From positions 914,437,840-914,501,839 of the forward strand of contig NC_081409.1 in assembly GCF_030272615.1 (NCBI RefSeq): a stretch of DNA of 64,000 nucleotides, read 5' to 3'. Shown here piece by piece: positions 1 to 9,913 of the stretch (positions within the stretch are counted from its first letter, which is position 1; every line of letters begins with the position of its first letter). Below the pieces are notes generated by a model. The model saw only the letters and a list, made by a program, of their open reading frames with translations, made no database searches and was not told where the DNA came from. A program made the position numbers and the translations under genes. Source of the stretch: Cryptomeria japonica (Eukaryota > Streptophyta > Pinopsida > Cupressales > Cupressaceae).

Positions 1-11
1 AGAGGGAGCAA

Positions 12-1893
12 ATGTATTGCATAGGGAGAGTCATGCCGAGCGAGACGAGAGGCCGTATCATGGTCAGCTGGCTCTTACATCCTACAGGGGAGATACCACT
101 TCTGAGATGCCTCCTAATAGCCATCATAGCACTAGCTGTCTGCCCTAATGGGCGAGGGACACACATGCACGGGGGCCTCACATGGTGTATCAGAGCGATG
201 GAGAGACATAGGAGAGTGTATGCATGGGGTCGGAGTATGCTTGCACATCTCTATCACGACCTGGAGGAGTATGTATTCGGACAGGGTTGTAGTTTGATGA
301 CATGCACACTTCTGCAGGTGTGGATCTTAGAGCACTTCACATGCACCAGGCCCGTCGGCTTTCCACTGAGTATAGCGAGCGAGCGGCCTAGGGTGTTCGC
401 TTATCCACTGACCAGCGAGTGGAGATTTGGAGATTTGTTATATTGGAGAGTGATCATTGACAGACTGACAGCCGAGGTGATAGTGTGGAGACCTTACCTA
501 CGGATGCACAGATGGGATGGTATGGAGAGACAGTTAGCATGTCTACAGAGGAACCGCCTACTGCGAGGACGATATGCACACATCATAGTCCCTTTCTACT
601 TTGATCGAGTACGGAGGCAGTTCGAACTAGAGCAGTGTGTTCCAGCCGATGTGCCCATCTATACTCGACACTCACGGGTCCTTCCCAGACCTAGAGCAGT
701 AGCGAGACCGACGGTGGATGATATCGAGACGACAGACTTAGAGGGATCAGATCAGGATGTAGTCACTGACTATTCTGCAGAGCCTGGAGCACAGCGCAAA
801 TATGTTTCATGGTTCATGAGATCATATCCAGGTCCTATCCTTCCACCAGATCATCCGACAGGCTATCCAGGCCCATGGAGACATGGAGACCGAGACGAGG
901 ACGAGGGATCCAGGTCAGAGGAGCCAGAGGAGGGAGAAGGTCATGAGGAGGCGGGAGACCCTGATCCACCTACAGGCGATCAGCCCAGTGACGAGGAGGA
1001 GGAGGAGGATGCAGATAGAGAGGAGGATGAGGAGGATGCAGGTGATGATGCGGATGAGGATGAGGATGACGAGGAGGACGACGAGGAGGATGATAGAGAT
1101 GATGAGGAAGAGTCAGATGCAGCTCCCCACCATTCAGGAGACGATACCATAGCTCTGGATCCACCTCTTATTCCCCAACAGGGGGAATAGGAGGCGATAC
1201 GGAGACCTGTCACCAGTACCGTCCAGCCTACACCCATCGTGGATAGAGTATGTGAGCGAGGGGAGCCGATCAGTTCCCAATCACAGATGCTACCATATCA
1301 TGATCCCTACTGGCGTGAGGGAGATCCAGGTATAGTAGGTTTATATTGATTAGTTAATGCTTTGATGATATAGAATGGTACTAACAAACATCTGTTCGAC
1401 TGCCACAGCTAATGTGCAGGAATGGCGTTCCTTGATTCAGCAGGCAATGACAGACATCTCCATGATAGCACAGATCCCTAGTTCCTCACAGATTACCTAT
1501 AGGCCTCAGGGGAACGCGGGTCGTCATGAGGATTTGTTTTTCCCATTCCGATTACAGGTAGATATATGGAGGGAGAGAGAGGGAGTCCTATCAGAGGACC
1601 TCCAGCAGGCACGGCAGAGAGAGAGAGTCCTATCAGAGGATCTCCATCAGGCGCGGCAGAGAGAGAGAGTCCTATCAGAGGACCTCCAGCAGGTGCGGCG
1701 AGATCTAGTAGCGGCCCAGACCAAGGCTACCACCTATCGTGCGATCCTTATGGATAGGGATCGTAGGAGTTCCTCTCGGAGTCACTCACGATCTGTATCG
1801 CGCTACACACCCATGGGTCCACCTCCACGGCCAGATCAGGAGGGAGCATCCAGTCGACACTCTCCAGCCACTAGCCCTAGGGATAGGAGATGA
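12..1893 (+). CDS. Plant-mobile-domain-like antisense accessory gene of element B (5' partial, spliced, one in-frame stop)
   Basis: The reading frame is open to the left edge, so the true start is probably outside. The first ~230 residues look like the plant mobile domain (aminotransferase-like, PMD): a run around YAWGRSMLAHLYHDLEEYV followed by a Leu-Gln-Val-Trp-rich helix (LLQVWILEHF). A long Asp/Glu tract follows (about 1000-1130), then a TAG stop at 1188-1190. The frame continues past that stop to a canonical intron at 1330-1408, and splicing rejoins the frame exactly, giving a C-terminal part with three 14-residue repeats and an Arg/Ser-rich tail. PMD proteins act in silencing and meristem pathways in hosts and recur as extra ORFs in Tat elements. 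The role here is unknown. The stop may be decay or readthrough. Confidence 0.7.
1330..1408 (+). other. 79-nt intron in the PMD-like gene
   Basis: The donor is CCAG|GTATAG at 1329/1330, a perfect TACTAAC branch site lies near 1379-1385, and a pyrimidine-rich CTGCCACAG ends at 1408. Exon 1 leaves one base (G) and exon 2 supplies CT, so the codon GCT is restored and the frame continues into the repeat region. The fit of donor, branch site, acceptor and phase makes chance unlikely. Confidence 0.75.
1585..1700 (+). repeat. Three 42-bp tandem repeats inside the PMD-like gene
   Basis: Copies begin at 1585, 1627 and 1669. Each encodes 14 residues around RVLSEDLQQARQRE, a charged heptad-like pattern expected to form a coiled coil. 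The period is a multiple of three, so copy number can change without breaking the frame. Confidence 0.9.
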
Positions 1894-2501
1894 TTGTATG
1901 ATGTAGGAGAGAGGTCACATTTTGGATATACAGTGACCTATGTTTGTACACGATCCACACATATAAATGTATATATAAATGCTTCTCGTTTTTGTCTCAA
2001 ATGTGTTATCTTTAATGCCTAAAACAATGTATATTTTGTTTTGGTTAAATCTAATTCATTTGGTAAATGTACATGTATGTTCAGAATTTAATTTCTATGT
2101 GATTGATTTCTCAATGCTCCATGATTAAATTGATACATGTGTGACTTAATTAAAATATTTAATCAAGTACAACATTGATGATAAGGAAGAAATATGCATT
2201 AAGTCTAAGAATCATATAACTAATGTGATTTAATTTTGAACTTAAACACAACATGATACGATTCTACTTAACACACATAAAGACACTGTATAATATGCTA
2301 CCATAATGGAAATGTAAATCTTTCACAATTTACATAAATGAATTCAAGACAAACTATCAAGTAAGAAGGCACGCTTGTCAGGAACGAAGCAATATAGATT
2401 AAACAATATAACATTTAATTCTATTTTACTTTAATTAAGAAACACTAACATATTATCCAATGTTGGAGATTTGAAAAGAAGATAGATAAGAAATGAAGAA
2501 T
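1894..2501. other. AT-rich spacer between convergent genes of element B
   Basis: This AT-rich stretch separates the 3' end of the plus-strand PMD-like gene from the 3' end of minus-strand pol. I see no ORF, LTR end or clear polypurine tract in it. It presumably holds the two 3'UTRs. Confidence 0.5.
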
Positions 2502-5500
2502 TTAAGCATAATATCTACGCAAGTGCATAGCATTGATAGGTTCTTTAAGAGGCGTACCGTCTACATCCGCTATTTTGTAAGCACCTGATCCATAATCCTC
2601 AATGACGATATATGGTCCAAGCCAATTAGGACTAAATTTTCCCTTTTCGGCCGGCAAGGCATTCACATTGCGCTGATTCTCATAAAGGACTAAATCACCT
2701 ACTGAGAAGGAACGTTGAATAACCTTATCATTATAGCTTTGCTGTAGAGTTTTGTGATACGCTTGGATATGCTCAAGAGCGTTTATACGCTGTTCATCAA
2801 GCATCTCAAGCTGTTGAAGTCGTTGTTCTCTATAAGAGTCATCATCTACTATACCTTTAAGAGAAACCCTAAGTGATGGAATTTCTAACTCTAAGGGCAT
2901 AATAGCGTCAGCACCATAAACAAGATTATAAGGAGTAGTTCCCGTAGCAATTCGTACACTCGTTCGGTAGGCCCAAAGAGCGTAGATTAGCTGGTTACTC
3001 CAATCCTTACCATGCTTATTCACAGTTTTACGAAGAATTTGCTCAATTATCTTATTGGATGATTCGGCTTGGCCATTTGATTGAGGATAATATGGTGTAG
3101 AAAATCGATGTTTGATATGATACTTCTCGAGGAATTTCTTCACGTCCTTGTTCTTAAACGAAGTTCCATTCTCTGAGATAATAGTGGAAGGTATCCCAAA
3201 TCGAGAAATAATGTTTTCTAGAAGAAATTGACAAATCACTTCAGCAGTAGTAGAGCGAAGAGGAATAGCTTCTACCCACTTCGTAAAGTAATCCGTTGCG
3301 GTTATAATGAAGGTGTGTCCTTGAGATGAAGGAGGAGAGATTTTTCCAATAAGATCCAAACCCCATGCGGAGAAAGGCCAAGAAGCTACTTGATAACGGA
3401 GTTCTTGGGCAGGAGCATGAATCAGGTTATTGTGTTGTTGACATTGATGACATTTTTTAACAAATGAAAAGAAATCCTTCTGCATAGTTTGCCAATAGTA
3501 TCCCATACGAAGCAGCCTATGAACCAGGGATTTGCCCCCAAAGTGTCCCCCACAGGCACCCGAATGTGCCTCTTCAAGGGCAATAGGGATTTCTGACTTG
3601 TTAAGACAACGAAGGAGAAGACCATCATAACCCCTTCGATAAAGGACATTAGAAAGGATGATATATCTAGCAGACAACTTGCGGATTCTAGCCCTAGTGT
3701 TCCTATTAGCAGAATCAGGGAAGGTACCATCGGTCAAATATCTTACAATATGTGAGAACCATTCATATGAGTCTACAAAGTCACAACATGTTACCAAGCT
3801 AGAATCATCTTCAATAGCTGGAGAAATAAGATTGTGAATAACGAAGTTAAGATCGACCATAGGGTCCTCTAAAGATACTAACGAAGCCACACATGCCATC
3901 CCATCCGCATGTCGATTATCTTTTCGAGGAACAGGTTCCATGGTATAAGAATTGAAATTTTGTAATAAAGAGATAGCCAGGTCTTTATATTGTGATAATT
4001 TGTCCTGTTTTGCTTGATATATTCCTGTTACTTGTCTTATAATCAATTGCGAATCTCCATAGATATGTATGTGTTTTATATTAAGAGCTAAGGCTGCTTT
4101 TATTCCTGCTATAAGAGCCTCATACTCAGCAATGTTATTGGTACACAGGAAATTTAGACGATATGACAAGGGAATAGGTTTCTTTGTAGGAGAAACCAGA
4201 ACAACACCTGCCCCCGATCCCGTACGACACTTAGAGCCATCAAAGTATAACTCCCAAGTTTCATCTTTCTCTATAGAAAGAATGAAGTCATCAAGAAAGG
4301 ACTCAGGGTTAGGGAATGAAAAAGGTGAAGGGGCCTCAACTAAGTGATCGGTCAACGCTTGTCCTTTAATTGCTCTTTGTGAAACAAATTTAAGGTCAAA
4401 TTCAGTTAACATCATAACCCACTTAGCGAGACGTCCTGATAAATCAATTTTAGAGAAAAGATGCTTCAACGGATCAAACTTAACCATGACGTGGACTTCT
4501 GAATTTAAAAGATAATGTCTCAATTTCTGAGTCGCAAACACCACGGCCAAGCATTGTCTTTCTATCGCAGAATATCGGGTCTCATAATCGAGTAAAGTAC
4601 GACTTATATAATACACCGGACACTCCTTACCATCTTTATCATGTTGTGCTAACAATGCTGCGAGAGCATGAGAAGAAGCAGCTGTATACAGGATAAAGGG
4701 TTTAGAAGGTTCGGCAGGTTGAAGAATAGGAGGACTAGCCAAATACACTTTTAAATCTTCAAATGCTTGCTGACAATCCTCATTCCACTGAAAAGTGATA
4801 TCCTTTTTAAGAAGTTGAGTAAAAGGAAAGGTACGATCCGCAAGTTGAGACACAAACCTACGAATAGCTTGAATCTTTCCTTGTAAGCTTTTAAGTTGAG
4901 ATACATTTCGAGGAGGTGGCATGTTAACAATAGCATCTATTTTCTTAGTATCCACCTCAATCCCACGATGCGAAACTATAAATCCTAATAGTTTCCCACT
5001 ATCCACACCAAAAACACATTTTCGGGGATTCAAGCGCATGTGATATTTACGAATTCTTTCAAAAATTTGTCGAAGGATTTTAACATGATCCATGCGAAGA
5101 AAAGATTTGGCCAGAATATCATCAACATAATCCTCCAAAATCTTATGCATATAATCATGAAAGATAAGGGTCATCGCTTGTTGATAAGTTGCACCGGCGT
5201 TTTTAAGTCCAAAAGGCATCATTATCCAACAAAACGTACCCCAAGGAGTGGTGAAAGCGGTTTTGAATTGATCTTGAGGGTTAATAAAAATTTGATTGTA
5301 GCCTGAAAAACCATCCATGAAGGATAAGAAGGCATGTCCTGCCGTAGAATCAACTATCATGTCAATGTTTGGAAGAGGGAAATCATCTTTTAAAGAGGCC
5401 TTATTTAGATCCCGAAAGTCGGTACACATTCTTATTTTGTTATCTAGTTTAGCCACAGCGACAATGTTTGAAATCCATGGGGAATAGTCAATAGGGCGGA

Positions 5501-7934
5501 TAAATCCAGCCTCCAATAACTTTTCAATCTCAGCTTTAACAAGCAGAGCTATCTTAGGATTCATTTTTCGAATCTTTTGTTTCACGGGCTTAGCATCAGG
5601 AACTAAGACAATATTATGAGTAACGATCTTAGGATCTATACCAGGCATGTCAGAATATGCCCAAGCAAAGATCTCAGGGAATTCATGCAATAGTTCTTCA
5701 TATTGTTTTTGTTCCTCTTCATCCAAACATTTTCCAATTTTAATGACTTTCTCTTTATTGCAAGGATCCATCTTAACATTAGTGGTGTCACTTATGAGGA
5801 GATTACTTTGTTGAGGAGTATCCTTTAACTGAGGGAATTCTTTCACAATCTCGTCATTATCAATCTCTTTTCCAAAATAGGCTTCAGTGTTCAAACAATA
5901 AGGGAGTCCCCTATTGTGATGATAACGAGGAAGAGTGTCATAGGCTCCCAAGAACTCAGCTAAAGCATCGTCGGTAGGGAAGATATCCAGAGCACAATCA
6001 CCCGAAGAATCCTCATCAATATACTCAGGGTGTTGTATTGATAAAGATGTAGAGATAGCATTAACACTAATGCATGGTCTTTTAGAGGCTTTAGTACGTC
6101 TGCAGGGATTATAACCAAGTCCAAAGGCATAATGTTGAAAATTAGTCTCTAGAGGAACTCTAATCCCTTGTTCATTAGCACCACAACCTTTTCCATGATA
6201 CCCATGCTTAGCAAAAATGCGAAAACCACGACCATAGCGATCAGCCATTTCAGGAAGAGAAGGTGGTTTTTCATAAGACAAAGAATCAAACTCTTCATAG
6301 TTATAGATGTGAGAAGAGGAAGTTTGAGAAGCGGCCACAAAATTATTACTCATAGCTTCAGGTAGGGTTGATTGTTTTTTAGTTTCTTCTTTCTTTTCAA
6401 CTTTGTGATTTTCAGCTTCTTCCTTCTTTTCAACTTTAAGTTCTCTAGAAGGAATCTTATATTCACCCACAAAGGTTGGATTAAAATCAAGAGATCCCCA
6501 ATCATCTTCTGCGAGAACCTTCTCAGGATCAAAATCCTTTTTATGTGTAGTTTCAAGTCGAGAAGGATTTTCTTCAGAAGATCCGAATTCATCCAAAGGA
6601 TTTTGATCATCGGAAAGCGAAGACTCATCGATAGGTTTCTTGTTTAAAGAGTCATCACTAGACGAGGATGGCTTAGAAGAATCTCCTCTGGAATTAGATG
6701 TTTGTAGACAAGCTTGAAAATTAGTATCTCCCATCAAAGTATATGTCTTATTGTTATAAATGAATTTAACTTGTCTATGCAATGTAGAGGGGACAGCTTG
6801 CATGCTGTGAATCCAAGGCCTCCCTAATAACAAGTTGTATGTTAAATTTCCTGGCATAACATGGATAGGAGTAGGCAAAGTAACAGGTCCTACTGTGAGA
6901 GGTAAGGTAATGATACCCAATGAAGTCTTAGCCACATTATCAAAGCCACGAATGGAACGAGAGTCAGGCTCCATAAGAGATGTATCCACATTCATCTTAT
7001 GCAATAGATTGATGCTACACACATTAAGGCCAGAGCCATTATCTACTAGTGTTCGTCTTATAGCAGTGTCTTTCATGACAACCACAATCATCAAGGGATC
7101 ATATTGTTGTTGGACTTCACCAGTAGGCAACTCATCTTGCGTAAACACAATTTGAGGTTTAGGATTCATCACGGAGTTAACAAAAGATGCTATATTACTA
7201 GATGTATTCGGTGGAGGAACATTCAAATCTTTCAAGGCATCTTGTAACATTCCATGATAAGCGGAAGAAGTTTGAATCAAATCCCAAAGGGATATCTTAG
7301 CAGGGGTAGCTTTGAGTTGTTCTATGAGATCATATTCCTTACCCATAACTTGCGAAATACGGGGAGCTTGAGGGAGAATTGGTTGAGGATTAGGAAGAGA
7401 GACTGGAATAACAGGAGGAGGATTAGGTTGCCTATTATTTCTGGTATGATAGGTATGGGCAACCGCATGATAACTCTCTCTAGTTATTTGCTTAGCATAA
7501 TTGTAAGGACTTATAGGTTTTCTTCCTTGTACGGTGATGATTGGTTTATTCGGAGTACAAAAGGAATCATGATCATACCTCCCTTGGACAGTAAGGAGAG
7601 GAGTCTTAGGAATTTGAAAAGTGGGAGAAGGATAAGCACCTTGGACTTCAAAGAGAGGTTTGTTATATTCATTCAAATTTATCATGTTAACCAATTTAGA
7701 GGTCTTGTTTTTGTTTAAAGGTTTCGACAAAGCCACAAAGTCATCAAGAGCATCATCCAACAAAGCATGATCATATCGATTAAAAGGTTTGTCTTTTGAT
7801 TCAAAAGGAGACATCTCCTCATAGAGGGGATTATTGAAAACAACCATGTTACTAGATTCAAGGGAAGAGTGGATAGGAATGTATCCTTGAGAGGAATCAT
7901 TCGACTTATCTTTCTCATCACACCTAAATGGCAT
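2502..7934 (-). CDS. pol: Gag-less Ty3/gypsy (Tat) polyprotein: protease, RT, two RNase H, integrase
   Basis: This intact 1810-residue frame shows, in order: a Pro-rich N-terminus and a YDLIEQLK...-type segment typical of the region before protease in this group; an aspartic protease with VDNGSG at residue 298 (unusual DNG in place of DTG); a G-patch-like glycine-rich segment near 566-596; reverse transcriptase with YVDD at 936-939; RNase H fused to RT near 1076-1190; a second archaeal-type RNase H with YFDGS at about 1230; then an integrase HHCC zinc finger near 1455-1500 and catalytic core. Integrase D1 is residue 1527 and the final E is 1624, but the second acidic residue is E (1588, SENG) where SDNG is usual; the 35-residue spacing to the last E is kept. 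A gag and CCHC knuckle are absent. There is no premature stop, so the copy is fairly young, though the substitution probably weakens or kills integration. Confidence 0.92.
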   Translation of the reverse strand: MPFRCDEKDKSNDSSQGYIPIHSSLESSNMVVFNNPLYEEMSPFESKDKPFNRYDHALLDDALDDFVALSKPLNKNKTSKLVNMINLNEYNKPLFEVQGAYPSPTFQIPKTPLLTVQGRYDHDSFCTPNKPIITVQGRKPISPYNYAKQITRESYHAVAHTYHTRNNRQPNPPPVIPVSLPNPQPILPQAPRISQVMGKEYDLIEQLKATPAKISLWDLIQTSSAYHGMLQDALKDLNVPPPNTSSNIASFVNSVMNPKPQIVFTQDELPTGEVQQQYDPLMIVVVMKDTAIRRTLVDNGSGLNVCSINLLHKMNVDTSLMEPDSRSIRGFDNVAKTSLGIITLPLTVGPVTLPTPIHVMPGNLTYNLLLGRPWIHSMQAVPSTLHRQVKFIYNNKTYTLMGDTNFQACLQTSNSRGDSSKPSSSSDDSLNKKPIDESSLSDDQNPLDEFGSSEENPSRLETTHKKDFDPEKVLAEDDWGSLDFNPTFVGEYKIPSRELKVEKKEEAENHKVEKKEETKKQSTLPEAMSNNFVAASQTSSSHIYNYEEFDSLSYEKPPSLPEMADRYGRGFRIFAKHGYHGKGCGANEQGIRVPLETNFQHYAFGLGYNPCRRTKASKRPCISVNAISTSLSIQHPEYIDEDSSGDCALDIFPTDDALAEFLGAYDTLPRYHHNRGLPYCLNTEAYFGKEIDNDEIVKEFPQLKDTPQQSNLLISDTTNVKMDPCNKEKVIKIGKCLDEEEQKQYEELLHEFPEIFAWAYSDMPGIDPKIVTHNIVLVPDAKPVKQKIRKMNPKIALLVKAEIEKLLEAGFIRPIDYSPWISNIVAVAKLDNKIRMCTDFRDLNKASLKDDFPLPNIDMIVDSTAGHAFLSFMDGFSGYNQIFINPQDQFKTAFTTPWGTFCWIMMPFGLKNAGATYQQAMTLIFHDYMHKILEDYVDDILAKSFLRMDHVKILRQIFERIRKYHMRLNPRKCVFGVDSGKLLGFIVSHRGIEVDTKKIDAIVNMPPPRNVSQLKSLQGKIQAIRRFVSQLADRTFPFTQLLKKDITFQWNEDCQQAFEDLKVYLASPPILQPAEPSKPFILYTAASSHALAALLAQHDKDGKECPVYYISRTLLDYETRYSAIERQCLAVVFATQKLRHYLLNSEVHVMVKFDPLKHLFSKIDLSGRLAKWVMMLTEFDLKFVSQRAIKGQALTDHLVEAPSPFSFPNPESFLDDFILSIEKDETWELYFDGSKCRTGSGAGVVLVSPTKKPIPLSYRLNFLCTNNIAEYEALIAGIKAALALNIKHIHIYGDSQLIIRQVTGIYQAKQDKLSQYKDLAISLLQNFNSYTMEPVPRKDNRHADGMACVASLVSLEDPMVDLNFVIHNLISPAIEDDSSLVTCCDFVDSYEWFSHIVRYLTDGTFPDSANRNTRARIRKLSARYIILSNVLYRRGYDGLLLRCLNKSEIPIALEEAHSGACGGHFGGKSLVHRLLRMGYYWQTMQKDFFSFVKKCHQCQQHNNLIHAPAQELRYQVASWPFSAWGLDLIGKISPPSSQGHTFIITATDYFTKWVEAIPLRSTTAEVICQFLLENIISRFGIPSTIISENGTSFKNKDVKKFLEKYHIKHRFSTPYYPQSNGQAESSNKIIEQILRKTVNKHGKDWSNQLIYALWAYRTSVRIATGTTPYNLVYGADAIMPLELEIPSLRVSLKGIVDDDSYREQRLQQLEMLDEQRINALEHIQAYHKTLQQSYNDKVIQRSFSVGDLVLYENQRNVNALPAEKGKFSPNWLGPYIVIEDYGSGAYKIADVDGTPLKEPINAMHLRRYYA

Positions 7935-7987
7935 AGTAACAAGGTTTATGAGTTTTTGGTAAAATGAAGGTTTAGCATCCTTAGGGT

Positions 7988-8080
7988 TTAAAACTCATCT
8001 AAAGCTTCATCTAATTCATCTTGGCTATACTCATAATAATCATCAAAAGCATGAACATTTTGCAAATAAAAATCTGACAT
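7988..8080 (-). CDS. 30-codon acidic leader ORF upstream of element B pol
   Basis: This small ORF between the primer site and pol begins MSDFYLQNV and is rich in Asp, Glu and Tyr, ending LDEALDEF. It is in a different frame from pol and stops 53 nt before it. It echoes the LLDDALDDF motif near the start of pol, so it may be the relic of the original N-terminus or gag start, or a short upstream ORF controlling pol. The function is not known. Confidence 0.4.
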   Translation of the reverse strand: MSDFYLQNVHAFDDYYEYSQDELDEALDEF

Positions 8081-8229
8081 TTTGAAAAGATTGCATAAAA
8101 TTTAAACACACAATGCAAAGAAACACAAGTTCTCTCTCTTTTTTTTTTTTCTTTTTAATGAAATGAAATGAAAACACACTAAATCTAGATCTAGATCTAA
8201 CACATGCAATGCAAGAGGAAGCAATGATA

Positions 8230-8249
8230 GATTCACGTCGGGTTCACCA
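8230..8249 (-). promoter_or_regulatory. Primer-binding site complementary to tRNA-Trp 3' end
   Basis: On the plus strand these 20 bases read as the 3' end of a tRNA, GATTCACG then TCGGGTTCACCA, so on the element's sense strand they are its complement (TGGTGAACCCG...). From memory this matches plant nuclear tRNA-Trp(CCA), whose 5' GGATCCG can pair with CGGGTTC including a G-U pair. It lies 5 nt inside the LTR end, the right place for minus-strand priming. Confidence 0.75.
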
Positions 8250-8685
8250 AAATGTGTAGGGGAAAAAGCGAGACTAGGTTAATCATGCCCTAATCCTACC
8301 TTTTGACACACATTACGGAATACGAAAGAGCCTAGAGATATCGCACAATTGGCTACTTCTTTTGGTGAAAGAGAGAGCCACGGGATATCTATTAGGATTT
8401 CTATTCCCTTGTTGAAATTGTAAGATCAAGTAATGCAAGTTCAAACCCTAATCTCAAAATGCAAGTATGAACTAATAACAAGATTGCAGAATTGAGATTA
8501 AACAATGAACAGCTGTAAGTGTAAGGATAAAATAAGAATGCAGATATGTACCCGGAGTCGAAATCGGACTGAAAATGCTCGGGACGGGGGCGCGGGCGCC
8601 ACTGTCCCGAAAACTGCACCGGAAACCACTGTTCTGCACCCTGAAACACTGTCGGAAAGTTGTCGGAAAGCTATCTGTCCGGAGG

Positions 8686-8770
8686 ACCAGGGCGCCCAGC
8701 GCCTCTGTCCCAGGGACCAGGGCGCCCAGCGCCCCTGTCCTGGCAAGACCAGGGTGCCCAGCGCCCCTAT
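8686..8770. repeat. Three GC-rich ~30-bp tandem repeats in element B LTR
   Basis: Copies start at 8686, 8716 and 8748, each containing ACCAGGG(C/T)GCCCAGCGCC followed by a CTGTCC-like end. The block is much more GC-rich than its surroundings. The words GGACCAGGGCG and CCTGTCC are the same as those in the hairpin arrays of the unrelated units at 31.8-36.5 kb. Confidence 0.75.
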
Positions 8771-8894
8771 CCCGGTCTTCTGAGCTGCAACTTCACACAG
8801 GGTTCTGTCTCAGCCTTCTCTCTCCGGATCTGTGTCCCGCGGCGTCGTCCGAATCCCGAAACCTGCAATAATATCTGAAAAGGGGGAGGGGCGG

Positions 8895-8902
8895 CTATAT
8901 AG
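8895..8902 (-). promoter_or_regulatory. TATA box in element B LTR
   Basis: The sense (minus) strand reads CCCTATATAGCC. The position, roughly 640 bp before the LTR's 3' end, fits the RNA polymerase II promoter that would start genomic RNA. Confidence 0.6.
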
Positions 8903-9513
8903 GGTTTTGCCTTGGTCAAACCCCCGCTTCGGTGATTTCCACCTCCACGAATAGCCAAGTTGTTTTGTAAAATGTATTGTGTGTGCAGACCTAGTGTGTG
9001 TGCAAGGTCCAAAATGCAAGAAAGCAAACTAGAGCAACCTAGAAAGTAAACCCTAATTGCTTGTAAATCATAATGTAAATGCTCTAAATCAAGATGCAAT
9101 GTGATCTAAAGCATGAATAAATGATGTATCAAAGCTTATGCAAAGACATGAAAACAATACGAAATCATACCCAACCCTCAAGGGAGGAGTACAAGCCAAT
9201 CTTCAGTCGGTAATCTCCTATTGTTCTTCAATGTCTTCCAAGCCCTAAGTGGATGAATGAATTTGATAGATGCTTGATAAAATGATGTTGAGTATTGTTG
9301 AAGTCCTTAAAGATCTGCTCTTTCGCTGCATATGAAGTTCCTAGAAACAAAAATCCATCCCCTTCAAATGAGGAAAGAGAGCTTTTATGTATGAAACCCT
9401 AGGTCGTAAATTCGTATTTTGGCCGACCTAGAGATTGAATCTCCCGCCAATTTCTTGGGGTTAAGCTTTATTTTATGATTGGATCGTGCTCCCAAAATTT
9501 CAGGAAAAATGTC

Positions 9514-9545
9514 CGGGACCATGTTGCACGGGCGCCATGGTCCCG
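9514..9545. repeat. Hairpin with 10-bp perfect arms in element B LTR (U3)
   Basis: CGGGACCATG at 9514-9523 is the exact inverted complement of CATGGTCCCG at 9536-9545, with a 12-nt loop. A similar CGGGAC...GTCCCG pair occurs near 8580-8612. Confidence 0.7.
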
Positions 9546-9913
9546 ACAACTTTTCACCAAATTTTCAGGGCCGTCGGATATGATGATTTTAGAGAGAATC
9601 CCGAAGTTACAGGTGATTTCGAGATGTTTAGACCCCGAAACCAAGCCCCCAAGTTCGAAATAGGACTTAATTAGGGTTTTTGATTAAGTGGTGTATTGGA
9701 AGAATAAAATGAGAAGGGCACGCTTTAGTGAAAGGGCCCAACTTTATGATGTAGAAAATGATGAAATAGGGCCTTAGACCTAATTAATTTGATTAATTAA
9801 GTGCTTAAGGAGAAATGCAATGCAGAATGCAAAATGCACTAAGGCGGGTGCTAAACTAGGTGCGAAATTGTACCACCCTAGCGAGTGCGTACAATTTACG
9901 ACGCTACACATAT

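Larger units (their letters stand above)
1..9908 (-). mobile_element. Element B: Tat-type Ty3/gypsy retrotransposon, 3' part beyond left edge
   Basis: On the minus strand this element reads 5' LTR (9908-8255), primer site (8249-8230), a short leader, a long pol ORF (7934-2502), then a convergent plus-strand gene (to the left edge). The 3' LTR is outside the window. Two RNase H domains in pol, one of the separate 'archaeal-type', mark the Tat lineage. Antisense extra ORFs with a plant mobile domain between pol and the 3' LTR are a known feature of Tat and Athila elements, so I include positions 1-1893. The base after the LTR starts CATAT (9909-9913), the candidate 5-bp target duplication, whose partner cannot be seen. 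No gag domain is present. Confidence 0.85.
8255..9908 (-). repeat. 5' LTR of element B (1654 bp)
   Basis: On the plus strand it starts TGTAGGGG and ends ACGCTACA, giving a 5-bp terminal inverted repeat TGTAG/CTACA, and sits immediately beyond the primer site. A minus-strand TATA box at 8902-8895 divides it into about 1.0 kb of U3 and about 0.64 kb of R-U5. GC-rich repeats and a hairpin lie inside. The 3' LTR is outside the window, so the ends rest on terminal motifs and the primer site, not on a pairwise match. Confidence 0.8.

Noticed and set aside
883-1237. ORFs overlapping the acidic region of the PMD-like gene on both strands
   Set aside because: They are shadows of the GAG/GAC-rich acidic tract, giving low-complexity Arg/Met or Ser/His runs.
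8401-9099. Several 80-110-codon ORFs in element B LTR
   Set aside because: They overlap on both strands in GC-rich tandem repeats inside an LTR and show no domain.
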